This document shows positions 32,067 to 40,442 of a stretch of DNA of 64,000 nt, piece after piece. Position 1 is the stretch's first letter, and every line of letters begins with the position of its first letter. The position numbers and the translations under genes are program-made. The DNA comes from Streptomyces sp. 130 (GTDB lineage Bacteria; Actinomycetota; Actinomycetes; Streptomycetales; Streptomycetaceae): the NCBI RefSeq assembly GCF_007096885.1, contig NZ_VJNO01000020.1, positions 58,580 through 122,579 on the forward strand. Reading direction: 5' to 3'. A model generated the notes under the pieces. That model worked only from the letters and a program-made list of their open reading frames with translations. It was not told where the DNA came from and searched no databases.

Positions 32067-34058
32067 ATGGAAGAGCCGCGTCGCCTCGGCGGCCGGTACG
32101 AGCTGGGCTCGGTGCTCGGCCGTGGTGGCATGGCCGAGGTCTACCTCGCCCACGACACCCGGCTCGGCCGCACCGTCGCCGTGAAGACGCTCCGGGCGGA
32201 CCTCGCCCGCGACCCGTCCTTCCAGGCCCGGTTCCGCCGTGAGGCCCAGTCCGCCGCCTCGCTCAACCATCCGGCGATCGTCGCGGTGTACGACACCGGC
32301 GAGGACTACGTCGACGGGGTCTCCATCCCGTACATCGTCATGGAGTACGTCGACGGCTCGACGCTCCGCGAGCTGCTGCACTCCGGGCGCAGACTGCTGC
32401 CCGAGCGCACGCTCGAAATGACCGTGGGCATCCTCCAGGCGCTGGAGTACTCGCACCGCGCGGGCATCGTGCACCGGGACATCAAGCCGGCCAACGTCAT
32501 GCTGACCCGGACCGGACAGGTCAAGGTCATGGACTTCGGCATCGCCCGCGCCATGGGCGACTCCGGCATGACGATGACCCAGACCGCCGCCGTCATCGGC
32601 ACCGCCCAGTACCTCTCCCCGGAACAGGCCAAGGGTGAGCAGGTCGACGCCCGGTCCGACCTCTACTCGACCGGCTGCCTGCTCTACGAGCTGCTGACCG
32701 TCCGCCCGCCGTTCGTCGGGGACTCCCCGGTGGCGGTCGCGTACCAGCACGTACGGGAGGAGCCGCAGCCGCCGAGCAACTTCGACCCCGAGATCACGCC
32801 CGCGATGGACGCGATCGTGCTGAAGGCCCTCACCAAGGACCCCGACTACCGCTACCAGTCGGCCGACGAGATGCGCGCCGACATCGAGGCGTGCCTAGAC
32901 GGCCAGCCGGTCGCCGCGACCGCCGCGATGGGCGCGGCGGGTTACGGCGGCTACCCCGGCGGGTACGACAACGACCAGCCCACCACCGCCCTGCGCGCCG
33001 CCGACCAGGGCGGCGAGCGCACGTCGATGCTGCCGCCGGTCAACCCGGACGACGGCGGCTACGGCTACGACGACCGCCCGGCCCGCCGCAGGCAGAAGAA
33101 GAACCACACCTCGACGATCCTCCTGGTCGTCGCGGGCATCCTGGTGCTGATCGGCGCGATCCTCATCGGCAAGGCGGTTTTCAGCAGCGGCGGAGACGAC
33201 GGCGCGTTCGACGTGCCCAATGTGGTCGGCACGACGGTCAAGGACGCCCAGAAACTGGCCGACAACACGAACATCGTTCTCAAGGTCGGCCCGAAGGAAG
33301 AGTGCAAGGAACAGCCCAAGGGCAAGATCTGCCGCCAGACACCTGAGGACGGGAAGATGAAGGAGCAGGAGACCCTCACGGTCTTCGTCTCCAGCGGCCC
33401 GCCGAAGGTCGAGGTGCCGGACGTCACGGAGAAGTCCGAGGACAACGCCCGCGAGGTCCTGGAGAAGCAGGGCTTCACGGTCTCCGTCGACTCGGTCGAG
33501 TCCGACCAGGCCGAGCCCGGCACCGTCCTGGAGCAGTCCCCGAAGGGCGGCGAGAAGGCCGAGGAGAACTCCGAGGTCAAGCTCAAGGTCGCCACGGAGA
33601 AGCTGCTCACGATGCCTCCGGTGACGGACCGCTCGTACGACGACGCGGTCGCCCAGCTGAACGGGGTGGGTTTCAAGAACATCGGCCGCAGCGATGTGGA
33701 CTCCGACAAGCCGGCGGGCACGGTGGTCGAGCAGACGCCCGTGGCCAACGAGAAGGTCGGCGCGGACACCTCGATCATCCTGAAGGTCTCGAAGGGCCCG
33801 GCCGAGCCGGAGAAGGTGACCATCCCGGGTGACCTGCTCAACAAGAGCTACCAGGACGCGAAGGCGCAGCTTGAGGGGATGGGCCTGGTGGTCGCGCTCC
33901 AGCCCGGCTCGGTCGACAAGCCGGAAGCCAAGGTGGTCCTGAGCTCCCCGATGCCCACCCAGGAAGTGGAGAAGGGCGGCACGGTCACCCTGACCACCGT
34001 CGAGGGCGGCGGCGGTGGCAACATCTTCGGCGGGCTGAACGGCGGCAGGGGTCACTGA
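32067..34058 (+). CDS. pknB: Ser/Thr protein kinase PknB with four PASTA domains
   Basis: 663 residues. Kinase domain at 1-275: glycine loop LGRGGMAEVY, ATP lysine Lys40 (VAVKTL), catalytic loop HRDIKPANVM (Asp138) and DFG at residue 157. TM: STILLVVAGILVLIGAILIG. Four extracellular PASTA repeats run to the end; the first has two cysteines (near 33303 and 33331) that could form a disulfide. The receptor senses muropeptides or lipid II through PASTA and controls cell-wall growth. It is convergent with the sortase genes and separated from them by a strong terminator. Confidence 0.94.
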   Translation: MEEPRRLGGRYELGSVLGRGGMAEVYLAHDTRLGRTVAVKTLRADLARDPSFQARFRREAQSAASLNHPAIVAVYDTGEDYVDGVSIPYIVMEYVDGSTLRELLHSGRRLLPERTLEMTVGILQALEYSHRAGIVHRDIKPANVMLTRTGQVKVMDFGIARAMGDSGMTMTQTAAVIGTAQYLSPEQAKGEQVDARSDLYSTGCLLYELLTVRPPFVGDSPVAVAYQHVREEPQPPSNFDPEITPAMDAIVLKALTKDPDYRYQSADEMRADIEACLDGQPVAATAAMGAAGYGGYPGGYDNDQPTTALRAADQGGERTSMLPPVNPDDGGYGYDDRPARRRQKKNHTSTILLVVAGILVLIGAILIGKAVFSSGGDDGAFDVPNVVGTTVKDAQKLADNTNIVLKVGPKEECKEQPKGKICRQTPEDGKMKEQETLTVFVSSGPPKVEVPDVTEKSEDNAREVLEKQGFTVSVDSVESDQAEPGTVLEQSPKGGEKAEENSEVKLKVATEKLLTMPPVTDRSYDDAVAQLNGVGFKNIGRSDVDSDKPAGTVVEQTPVANEKVGADTSIILKVSKGPAEPEKVTIPGDLLNKSYQDAKAQLEGMGLVVALQPGSVDKPEAKVVLSSPMPTQEVEKGGTVTLTTVEGGGGGNIFGGLNGGRGH

Positions 34059-34081
34059 CCCGCTCCGCACCCGGTACGAAC

Positions 34082-34120
34082 AGAGGGCCCCGGTCACCGC
34101 GAAGGCGGCCGGGGCCCTCT
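34082..34120. terminator. bidirectional terminator between pknB and sortase E2
   Basis: Perfect 12-bp stem AGAGGGCCCCGG (34082-34093) / CCGGGGCCCTCT (34109-34120) with a 15-base loop. Confidence 0.8.
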
Positions 34121-34133
34121 GGCGCAACACCGC

Positions 34134-34862
34134 TCAGCGCAGCTCCGCCGGCTTCGTGCGGTCGCGGTCGACCTTCTCCGTACGGACCAGCTCGCCCCAC
34201 ACGATGTAGCGGTACTTGGACGTGTAGACCGGGGTGCAGGTCGTGAGCGTGATGTAGCGGCCGGGCTTCTTCGCACCCGAGTCCTTCGGGACGGGGCCCA
34301 GCACGTCGACGTTGTACTTGGACGTCTCCGGCAGCTCGCTGAAGACCTTGTAGATGTACCAGGTGTCCTTCGTCTCGAAGACGATCGCGTCCCCGGTGCG
34401 CACCTTGTCGATGTTGTGGAACTTCGCCCCGTGGCCGTCCCGGTGCGCGGCCAGCGAGAAGTTGCCCTCCTCGGCGGAGGGGAGCGCGGATTTCACCGGA
34501 TCGGTGTAGTAGCCGGCGACACCGTCGTTGAGCGTCTCGGTGTCGGTGCCCTTCTTGACGAGCACCTCGCCGTTCTTCATCGACGGTACGTGGAGGAAGC
34601 CGATGCCGTCCTTGGTGTCCAGCGCGCCGGGGCCGCCGGCCCACTTGTCGCGGACGGTGTGACCCTGCTTGGTGGCCTCGCGATCGGCGAGCACATTCGT
34701 CCACCACAGCGAGTAGACGACGAAGAGGCCGAGCACCAGACCTGCGGTGATGAGCAGTTCACCGAAGACACTGACGGCGGTCGCGATGGGGTGGCGGCCA
34801 CGCTTGCGCGCGGGTGGCGCGGGCTCGTCGGTCCGCTCCTGGTCCTCGGTCGTCGCTGTCAT
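34134..34862 (-). CDS. class E sortase (SrtE2-like)
   Basis: 242 residues. An N-terminal TM (GELLITAGLVLGLFVVYSLW) and a sortase domain with catalytic His in SLAAHRDGHG, Cys in TLTTCTPVYTSK, and Arg in KYRYIVWGE. Class E sortases of Streptomyces anchor LAxTG proteins such as the long chaplins to peptidoglycan, needed for aerial growth. It lies beside a second class E sortase in a tandem typical of the genus. Confidence 0.9.
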   Translation of the reverse strand: MTATTEDQERTDEPAPPARKRGRHPIATAVSVFGELLITAGLVLGLFVVYSLWWTNVLADREATKQGHTVRDKWAGGPGALDTKDGIGFLHVPSMKNGEVLVKKGTDTETLNDGVAGYYTDPVKSALPSAEEGNFSLAAHRDGHGAKFHNIDKVRTGDAIVFETKDTWYIYKVFSELPETSKYNVDVLGPVPKDSGAKKPGRYITLTTCTPVYTSKYRYIVWGELVRTEKVDRDRTKPAELR

Positions 34863-34895
34863 AGCACCGCCCTGTCGTCATGGCGTCCGGCCCGT

Positions 34896-36161
34896 TCAGT
34901 CCGCGAGCGCGTCGGGCTTCCCCTCGCTGCGCGGCCGTTCGTCGACCATCTTGCCCCAGACGATCAAACGGTACGTACTCGTGAATTCCGGCGTACACGT
35001 CGTCAAGGTGATGTACCGGCCGGGCTCCGTGAACCCTGAGTGCTTCGGCACCGGAGCGATCACGGAGACGTTGGAGGGCGAGGTCTGCGGCAGCACGCTC
35101 GTCATCTCGTACGTGTAGTACGCCTCCCGGGTCTCGACCACGATCGGGTCGCCGGGCTTCAGCCGGTTGATGTACCGAAACGGTTCGCCGTGGGTGTTGC
35201 GGTGGCCGGCCAGCGCGAAGTTGCCCTGCTTGTCGGAGGGCATCGCCGTCTTCAGCGGCTTCTCGCTGTAGTGGCCGACCATGCCCCGGTCGAGGACCTT
35301 CTCCTTGCTGGTGCCCTCGGCGATCGGCGTGACGACGTCCAGCTTGGGGATGTGGATGATCGCGAAACCCTGCCCCGGCTCGAACGCCTCTTGCTTCTTC
35401 GGGGTGTTGTCGTCGTTCCTGGCCCAGTCGTCCTGGATCTTGTGGGCCTCCCGGCCGGCGATCTGGTCGGCGCGCACATTCGTCCACCAGAGCTGGTAGG
35501 TGACGAACAGCAGCATCAGCACGCCCAGGGTGATGAGGAGTTCGCCGATGCCCCGGCTGATGACGATCGCGGGGCTGTCCTTCGCGGCCTTGGCCGCCCG
35601 GCGCGCCTCCATGCGGGTCATGGGCTTCGCGGGCGCCGCACTCGCCGGGCCGGCCCGCGGTGCGGGGCGCCGCCGGCCGCGCCCCTTGGCGGCACGCCTG
35701 CGCTCGGCGCGGCCACCGGCGGGCGGTGGCGCGGGCGGGGCCGTGTCGGCTCCGGCTTCGGCTTCGGCGGCCCCGGTGGGCGCCTCCGGCTCCGGGCGGG
35801 GCGCCGGTACGGCCGGGCCGTCGTCCGGGACAATCCGCCCGAACACCTCGGTGGCCGGCTCCACGCCCGCGTCGGGCGCGGGCTGCGACGGCGTCAGGGG
35901 CTGCTGTACGGGGCTCTGCTGGCCGTACCAGTCCCGTTGGTACCCGACGGGGTCGTACCACTCCTGCGGGACCTGCTGGGGGCCCTGCGGCTCGTAGGAC
36001 GCCTGCTGCCACGGGCCCACGGGCTCCGGCCCCGGCAGCGGGTCGTTCAACGGGTCCGCCAGGCGGTGGACCGCCGCCTCGAACGCGCCCGGGTCCTCGT
36101 ACGCCCGCTGATCGTGCGGGTCGTCCTGCCCGGCCCCGGCTCCGTGGCGGGGTGGGGTCAC
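34896..36161 (-). CDS. class E sortase with long proline-rich N-terminus (SrtE1-like)
   Basis: 421 residues. Residues 1-190 are Pro/Ala/Gln-rich and presumably cytoplasmic. A TM follows (GELLITLGVLMLLFVTYQLW), then the catalytic domain: FALAGHRNTHGEP (His), TLTTCTPEFTST (Cys), TYRLIVWGK (Arg). The GTG at 36161 overlaps the stop of the amidotransferase gene by four bases. Its sequence around the TM (WWTNVRADQIAGREAHK) closely resembles SrtE2, so the two arose by duplication. Confidence 0.88.
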   Translation of the reverse strand: MTPPRHGAGAGQDDPHDQRAYEDPGAFEAAVHRLADPLNDPLPGPEPVGPWQQASYEPQGPQQVPQEWYDPVGYQRDWYGQQSPVQQPLTPSQPAPDAGVEPATEVFGRIVPDDGPAVPAPRPEPEAPTGAAEAEAGADTAPPAPPPAGGRAERRRAAKGRGRRRPAPRAGPASAAPAKPMTRMEARRAAKAAKDSPAIVISRGIGELLITLGVLMLLFVTYQLWWTNVRADQIAGREAHKIQDDWARNDDNTPKKQEAFEPGQGFAIIHIPKLDVVTPIAEGTSKEKVLDRGMVGHYSEKPLKTAMPSDKQGNFALAGHRNTHGEPFRYINRLKPGDPIVVETREAYYTYEMTSVLPQTSPSNVSVIAPVPKHSGFTEPGRYITLTTCTPEFTSTYRLIVWGKMVDERPRSEGKPDALAD

Positions 36162-36796
36162 GCGACGGCCTTGCCCACCACCGGAGCGAGCCCCGCCGAC
36201 CTCTCGACGGCTCCGGTGTCCCCGCAGCGCACCAGCCAGTTGGCCAGCATCAGGTGGCCGTGCTCGGTGAGCACGGACTCCGGGTGGAACTGCACGCCCT
36301 CGACGGCCAGCTCCCGGTGGCGCAGGCCCATGATGATGCCGTCGGCGGTCCGCGCGGTGACCTCCAGCTCGTCGGGCACCGTGTCCGGTTCGGCGGCGAG
36401 CGAGTGGTAGCGGGTCGCGGTGAACGGCGAGGGCAGACCGGCGAACACGCCCGCGCCCTCGTGGAGCACCGGGGAGGTCTTGCCGTGCAGCAGCTCGGGG
36501 GCGCGGCCGACGACGCCGCCGTACGCCACCGCCATGGACTGCATGCCCAGGCAGACCCCGAAGACCGGGACGCCGGTCGCCGCGCAGTGCCGCACCATGT
36601 CGACGCAGACGCCCGCGTGCTCGGGGGTGCCGGGGCCGGGGGAGAGCAGGACGCCGTCGAAGCCGTCCTGCGCGTGGGCCGTGGTCACCTCGTCGTTGCG
36701 CAGCACCTCGCACTCGGCACCGAGCTGGTAGAGGTACTGGACGAGGTTGAAGACGAAGCTGTCGTAGTTGTCCACGACCAGGATGCGGGCGCTCAT
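36158..36796 (-). CDS. glutamine amidotransferase, anthranilate/aminodeoxychorismate synthase component II
   Basis: 212 residues. The class I amidotransferase triad is present: VFGVCLGMQSMAVAYGG with the nucleophilic Cys, and the HPES motif GVQFHPESVLTEHG for His and Glu. The N-terminus is ILVVDNYDSFVFNLVQYL, the TrpG/PabA signature. It provides ammonia to the folate or tryptophan branch; the synthase partner is not in this window. Its ATG at 36796 overlaps the stop of the small membrane protein gene. Confidence 0.88.
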   Translation of the reverse strand: MSARILVVDNYDSFVFNLVQYLYQLGAECEVLRNDEVTTAHAQDGFDGVLLSPGPGTPEHAGVCVDMVRHCAATGVPVFGVCLGMQSMAVAYGGVVGRAPELLHGKTSPVLHEGAGVFAGLPSPFTATRYHSLAAEPDTVPDELEVTARTADGIIMGLRHRELAVEGVQFHPESVLTEHGHLMLANWLVRCGDTGAVERSAGLAPVVGKAVA

Positions 36797-36978
36797 CGGG
36801 CGGCCCCCGCCGGCGCGCTCGCCCCGTCGACCGTCACGTCGCCGAACGGAAGCAGCGGCTCCGCCCACGGGAAGACGTACTGGAACAGCACATAGACGAC
36901 CGCCAGGGCGAGCACGAGCGAAATGACCGCACGCACCCACACGTTGCCCGGCAGATGCCGCCAGATCCAGCTGTACAT
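36793..36978 (-). CDS. small membrane protein, function unknown
   Basis: 61 residues with one TM helix (RAVISLVLALAVVYVLFQYV), an amphipathic N-terminus MYSWIWRHLPGNVW, and a short acidic tail. It is coupled to the amidotransferase gene through ATGA. I do not recognise the family. Confidence 0.7.
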   Translation of the reverse strand: MYSWIWRHLPGNVWVRAVISLVLALAVVYVLFQYVFPWAEPLLPFGDVTVDGASAPAGAAR

Positions 36979-37072
36979 CCAGACCCTCCATTCGGTACCG
37001 GGTCCAGACTAAAGGGCCCGGGGCCCGGCGTGGGATGCCTGTGGAAAGCTGTGCGGCGCCCGTCGCCGTCTG

Positions 37073-37840
37073 CTACTTCACCGGCTCCGCGTAGTGCAGG
37101 TCCACCGTGCCCGAGTAGCCGGGAAGGGTCGCCGCCCCCTGCTCGTCCACCTTCCAGCCCAGCCCGTACGCCTCCACGTACAGCAGGTAGTTCCGGATCG
37201 CCGGCGAGGCGTCCAGCGCCCGCCGCAGCGCACTCGGGTCGCCGACCGCGGTGATCTTGTACGGGGGTGAGTAGACCCGGCCCTGGAGGATCAGGGTGTT
37301 GCCGACGCAGCGCACGGCGCTGGTGGAGATCAGCCGCTGGTCCATGACCTTGACGCCCTTGGCGCCGCCCTGCCAGAGGGCGTTGACGACTGCCTGGAGG
37401 TCCTGCTGGTGGATGACCAGGTCGTTGGGCTGCGGGTCGGGGTAGCCGGGGCTGGCGGTGGCGTTGGGCGGGGCGTCGTCGAGGGTGACGGAGACGGCCC
37501 GGCCGGACAGCTCGGTGGTGCCCGCGGTCCGCTCCAGGGCCTTGAGCCGGGCGGCCTCCGCCTTGGTGCTGCCGTTGTCGCGCTGGGCGAGGCTGTCGAT
37601 GTCCCCGCGCACGGACGCGGCGGACTCCTCCAGGGCGGCGTTCTTCTCGCTGCGCTGCTGGATGAGGTCGGAGAGCTTCAGCAGTGAGGCGTCGGTGCGG
37701 ATATTGGTGCCCTTGGCCGTATTCGCGCTGGTCACGAAGATGATTCCGGCGAGGGCGAAAACGGCGGCCGTGAGAACTCTGGCCGGGTGCCGGAAGGTGC
37801 GGCGGACCGGCCCGGGGGGAGAGTCGGCAGAATTGCTCAA
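37073..37840 (-). CDS. DUF881 family protein
   Basis: 255 residues. An N-terminal TM (RVLTAAVFALAGIIFVTSAN), a coiled-coil-like region, then the DUF881 core (VVNALWQGGAKGVKVMDQRL, ISTSAVRCVGNTL). The start appears to be TTG at 37840, the only suitable codon, giving MSNSADSPPG. The same family lies next to crgA in mycobacteria. The function is unknown; a divisome or envelope role is inferred from context. Confidence 0.82.
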   Translation of the reverse strand: MSNSADSPPGPVRRTFRHPARVLTAAVFALAGIIFVTSANTAKGTNIRTDASLLKLSDLIQQRSEKNAALEESAASVRGDIDSLAQRDNGSTKAEAARLKALERTAGTTELSGRAVSVTLDDAPPNATASPGYPDPQPNDLVIHQQDLQAVVNALWQGGAKGVKVMDQRLISTSAVRCVGNTLILQGRVYSPPYKITAVGDPSALRRALDASPAIRNYLLYVEAYGLGWKVDEQGAATLPGYSGTVDLHYAEPVK

Positions 37841-37981
37841 CGTACCCTTATCTCCTTCGGTGCCACGGAAGGACTACGCTAACGGACGCCCGGGGGAGGC
37901 CACATTCCCCCTCGCGCCCCGCCCCGGCGCCAGCCACAGTTCCCTGCGCGGTCACGCAGCGCATCGACAGGAGAGTTCCTC

Positions 37982-38236
37982 GTGCCGAAGTCACGGATCC
38001 GCAAGAAGGCCGACTTCACGCCGCCCCCGGCGAAGCAGGCGGCCAACATAAAGCTGACCAGCCGTAGCTGGGTGGCGCCCGTGATGCTGGCGCTCTTCCT
38101 GATCGGGCTGGCCTGGATCGTCGTTTTCTATGTGACCGACGGCGATCTGCCGGTGGAGTCGCTGGGGAACTGGAACATCGTCGTCGGCTTCGGTTTCATC
38201 GCCGGCGGCTTCGGCGTCTCCACGCAGTGGAAGTAG
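37982..38236 (+). CDS. crgA: cell division protein CrgA
   Basis: 84 residues, a short basic N-terminus (VPKSRIRKKADFTPPP) and two TM helices (VAPVMLALFLIGLAWIVVFY and IVVGFGFIAGGFGVSTQ). CrgA coordinates or inhibits FtsZ ring formation during sporulation in Streptomyces. GTG start at 37982. Confidence 0.93.
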   Translation: MPKSRIRKKADFTPPPAKQAANIKLTSRSWVAPVMLALFLIGLAWIVVFYVTDGDLPVESLGNWNIVVGFGFIAGGFGVSTQWK

Positions 38237-38292
38237 TCCGCGCGTACGCGTAGAAGCACACGCCGGTCCCGCTCCGCAACCCGTGCCCTGAG

Positions 38293-38525
38293 TTACCCAC
38301 AGAGTTATCCACAGGTGGGGGAAAAGGTCAGACGATCTGTGGATAACTCTCGGGCCGTTGACGCCGGTGTGACTGCGGACGCCTCCGCGGCGGGGCGGAA
38401 CGCCCCTTGTCCCGACTGGAAAAACCCAGCTCAGGGACAAGGGGCACAGCTGTACCCGCACTGTGCACACGATCCGGAACAGGCTGTGGAACCCTGTGGA
38501 CAACTTCGGTCACAAATGGTCCACA
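38293..38525. promoter_or_regulatory. DnaA-box cluster between convergent crgA and rhomboid genes
   Basis: TTACCCACA (38293, one mismatch), TTATCCACA (38305-38313, perfect), TGTGGATAA (38338-38346, perfect), TGTGGACAA (38495-38503, perfect) and TGGTCCACA (38517-38525, one mismatch). The two perfect boxes at 38305 and 38338 are the cores of a 14-bp perfect inverted repeat AGAGTTATCCACAG / CTGTGGATAACTCT. The genes on both sides converge here, so this is unlikely to be a promoter. A DnaA-titrating cluster near oriC has been described in S. coelicolor, and this may be the equivalent of one. Confidence 0.8.
38402..38445. terminator. bidirectional terminator hairpin between crgA and rhomboid
   Basis: 12-bp perfect arms GCCCCTTGTCCC (38402-38413) / GGGACAAGGGGC (38434-38445) with an inner CTGG/CCAG pairing, inside the DnaA-box cluster. 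Confidence 0.75.
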
Positions 38526-38552
38526 CTCACCTGGCGAAGGCCGTCGCGGGCC

Positions 38553-39461
38553 TCAGGTGAGGGCGGCCGTTCTCGTCATGACGATCAGGACGACGGCCGC
38601 GAGCACCAGGGCACAGGTCCCGAACTGCACCAGATCGCGCCGCTCCTGCGGGGCGTGCACCATGCCGATCCCGATCAGAACCCCGGCGATCAGACCCCCG
38701 ACATGCGCCTGCCAGGCGATCCCGCCCCAGGGGTTGAAGGTGATGATCAGGTTGAGCACGAAGATCGCGACGACCGGCCGCATGTCGTAGTTCAGCCGGC
38801 GCATCAGTACGGCGGTGGCGCCCAGCAGGCCGTAGATGGCACCCGAGGCTCCCAGCGACGGCTGATTCGGCTCCGCGAGCCAGTACGTCAGGGCGCCGCC
38901 GGCCAGCCCGGAGAGCAGATAGAGCGCGAGGAAGCGGGCCCGGCCCAGATGCGCTTCCAGCGGCCCGCCCAGCCACCACAGGCCCAGCATGTTGAAGGCG
39001 AAGTGCCACACCTCCTGGTGCAGGAACATCGACGTCACCAGCCGGTACCACTGGCCTTCCGCGATACCTTCGGGCGGCCCTCCGTAGTAGAAGTTGGCAC
39101 GGCCGAGCAGCATCAGGCGGTCGAGGAGCGCGTCGTCGGTCATTACCGCGACGAACACCGCGAGGTTGATCCCCAGCAGGATCTTGGTGATCAGCCGGGG
39201 GTCCGCCGCGACGGCGCCCCCGGCCGGCGTGCGCGGCCGGGCGGCGGACGCGCCGCGCCCCGTACCGGAGCCCTGGCGGACGCAGTCCGGGCACTGGAAG
39301 CCGACCGACGCGTCGACCATGCAGTCCGGGCAGATGGGCCGGTCGCAACGGACGCACCGGACCGCGGTCTCCCGGTCCGGGTGGCGGTAGCAGTGGGCCG
39401 GGCCCTCGACGGGCGGGGGCGGTCCGGACGCGCCCGGCGGCTGCTGGTCCATCGGTCCCAT
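38553..39461 (-). CDS. rhomboid family intramembrane serine protease
   Basis: 302 residues. A B-box-type zinc ribbon at the N-terminus (CYRHPDRETAVRCVRCDRPI, CPDCM, CPDC) is followed by six or so TM helices. Catalytic Ser in SLGASGAIYGLLG and His in AWQAHVGGLIAGV; the HFAFNMLGL phrase is conserved. It cleaves membrane proteins; the substrate is unknown. Start ATG 39461 or ATG 39452. Confidence 0.9.
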   Translation of the reverse strand: MGPMDQQPPGASGPPPPVEGPAHCYRHPDRETAVRCVRCDRPICPDCMVDASVGFQCPDCVRQGSGTGRGASAARPRTPAGGAVAADPRLITKILLGINLAVFVAVMTDDALLDRLMLLGRANFYYGGPPEGIAEGQWYRLVTSMFLHQEVWHFAFNMLGLWWLGGPLEAHLGRARFLALYLLSGLAGGALTYWLAEPNQPSLGASGAIYGLLGATAVLMRRLNYDMRPVVAIFVLNLIITFNPWGGIAWQAHVGGLIAGVLIGIGMVHAPQERRDLVQFGTCALVLAAVVLIVMTRTAALT

Positions 39462-39608
39462 GGCTTCCCGGTCCCCTCGGTCCTCGTCGTCGCGGGGGTG
39501 CGCACGACACCGCCCCGCGCATCCGTTGTGTCATGAGATACGGATGGGCGGGGCGGTTTGTTCCCCGAACGGGAAATCGGAGAGTGAGCGAGGGGACGCT
39601 CAGGGCGA

Positions 39609-40136
39609 TCAGCGCGTCTCGATGACGACCGACTCGATGACGACGTCATCCACCGGACGGTCGGTGCGTGCGTTGGTCGGCGTCCCCGCGATGGAGTCGA
39701 CGACCTTCTTGCTCGCGTCGGTGGTCACCTCACCGAAGATCGTGTGCTTGCCGGTCAGCCAGGCCGTCGGCGAGACCGTGATGAAGAACTGCGATCCGTT
39801 GGTGCCCGGCCCGGCGTTGGCCATGGCCAGCAGATAGGGCTTGTTGAAGGACAGGTCGGGGTGGAACTCGTCCTTGAACTCGTACCCCGGCCCGCCGGTC
39901 CCGTTGCCCAGCGGATCGCCGCCCTGCACCATGAAACCGCTGATCACGCGGTGGAAGACGGTGCCGTCGTACAACCGGTCCGTGGACTTCGCACCGGTCG
40001 CGGGGTGGGTCCACTCGCGCTCCCCGCTGGCCAGCTCGACGAAGTTCTTGACCGTCTTCGGAGCGTGGTTCGGCAGGAGCCGGATCTCGATGTCGCCCTT
40101 GTTCGTCTTCAAGGTGGCGTAAAGCTGCTCGGCCAC
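39609..40136 (-). CDS. cyclophilin-type peptidyl-prolyl cis-trans isomerase
   Basis: 175 residues, cytoplasmic. Cyclophilin core with FHRVISGFMVQGGDPLGNGT, NGSQFFITV and TIFGEV. GTG 40136 is used because the upstream frame lacks a ribosome site and homology. Confidence 0.92.
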   Translation of the reverse strand: MAEQLYATLKTNKGDIEIRLLPNHAPKTVKNFVELASGEREWTHPATGAKSTDRLYDGTVFHRVISGFMVQGGDPLGNGTGGPGYEFKDEFHPDLSFNKPYLLAMANAGPGTNGSQFFITVSPTAWLTGKHTIFGEVTTDASKKVVDSIAGTPTNARTDRPVDDVVIESVVIETR

Positions 40137-40442
40137 GATCTGCCTTCCGTGAGTCTGCACATGTGCTCCGCGCGTCTGCGCTGCGCGCCGGCACGGTACG
40201 GGTTCGCGGACCGCGCCGACGCCCCGATCCTTGCACGGGCCGCGCCCGCGGCGCCGCGGCACGACGGATGCGGCCAAGTGCGTGACGAACCGGCGCGATC
40301 CATGACGAACCATGGCATGGTCGTCGGAAGGTACCGAATGACCCGGATGCCCGCCCCGCATGCCGCACACGGCCCACGCAGGCATGATCTCGAATTGGGT
40401 GGAAAGGCGGACTACCTACCCGCCACCAAGGAGGAGGATCCC

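Noticed and set aside
37039..37047. DnaA box TGTGGAAAG near the DUF881 gene end
   Set aside because: Two mismatches to the consensus and isolated; not counted.
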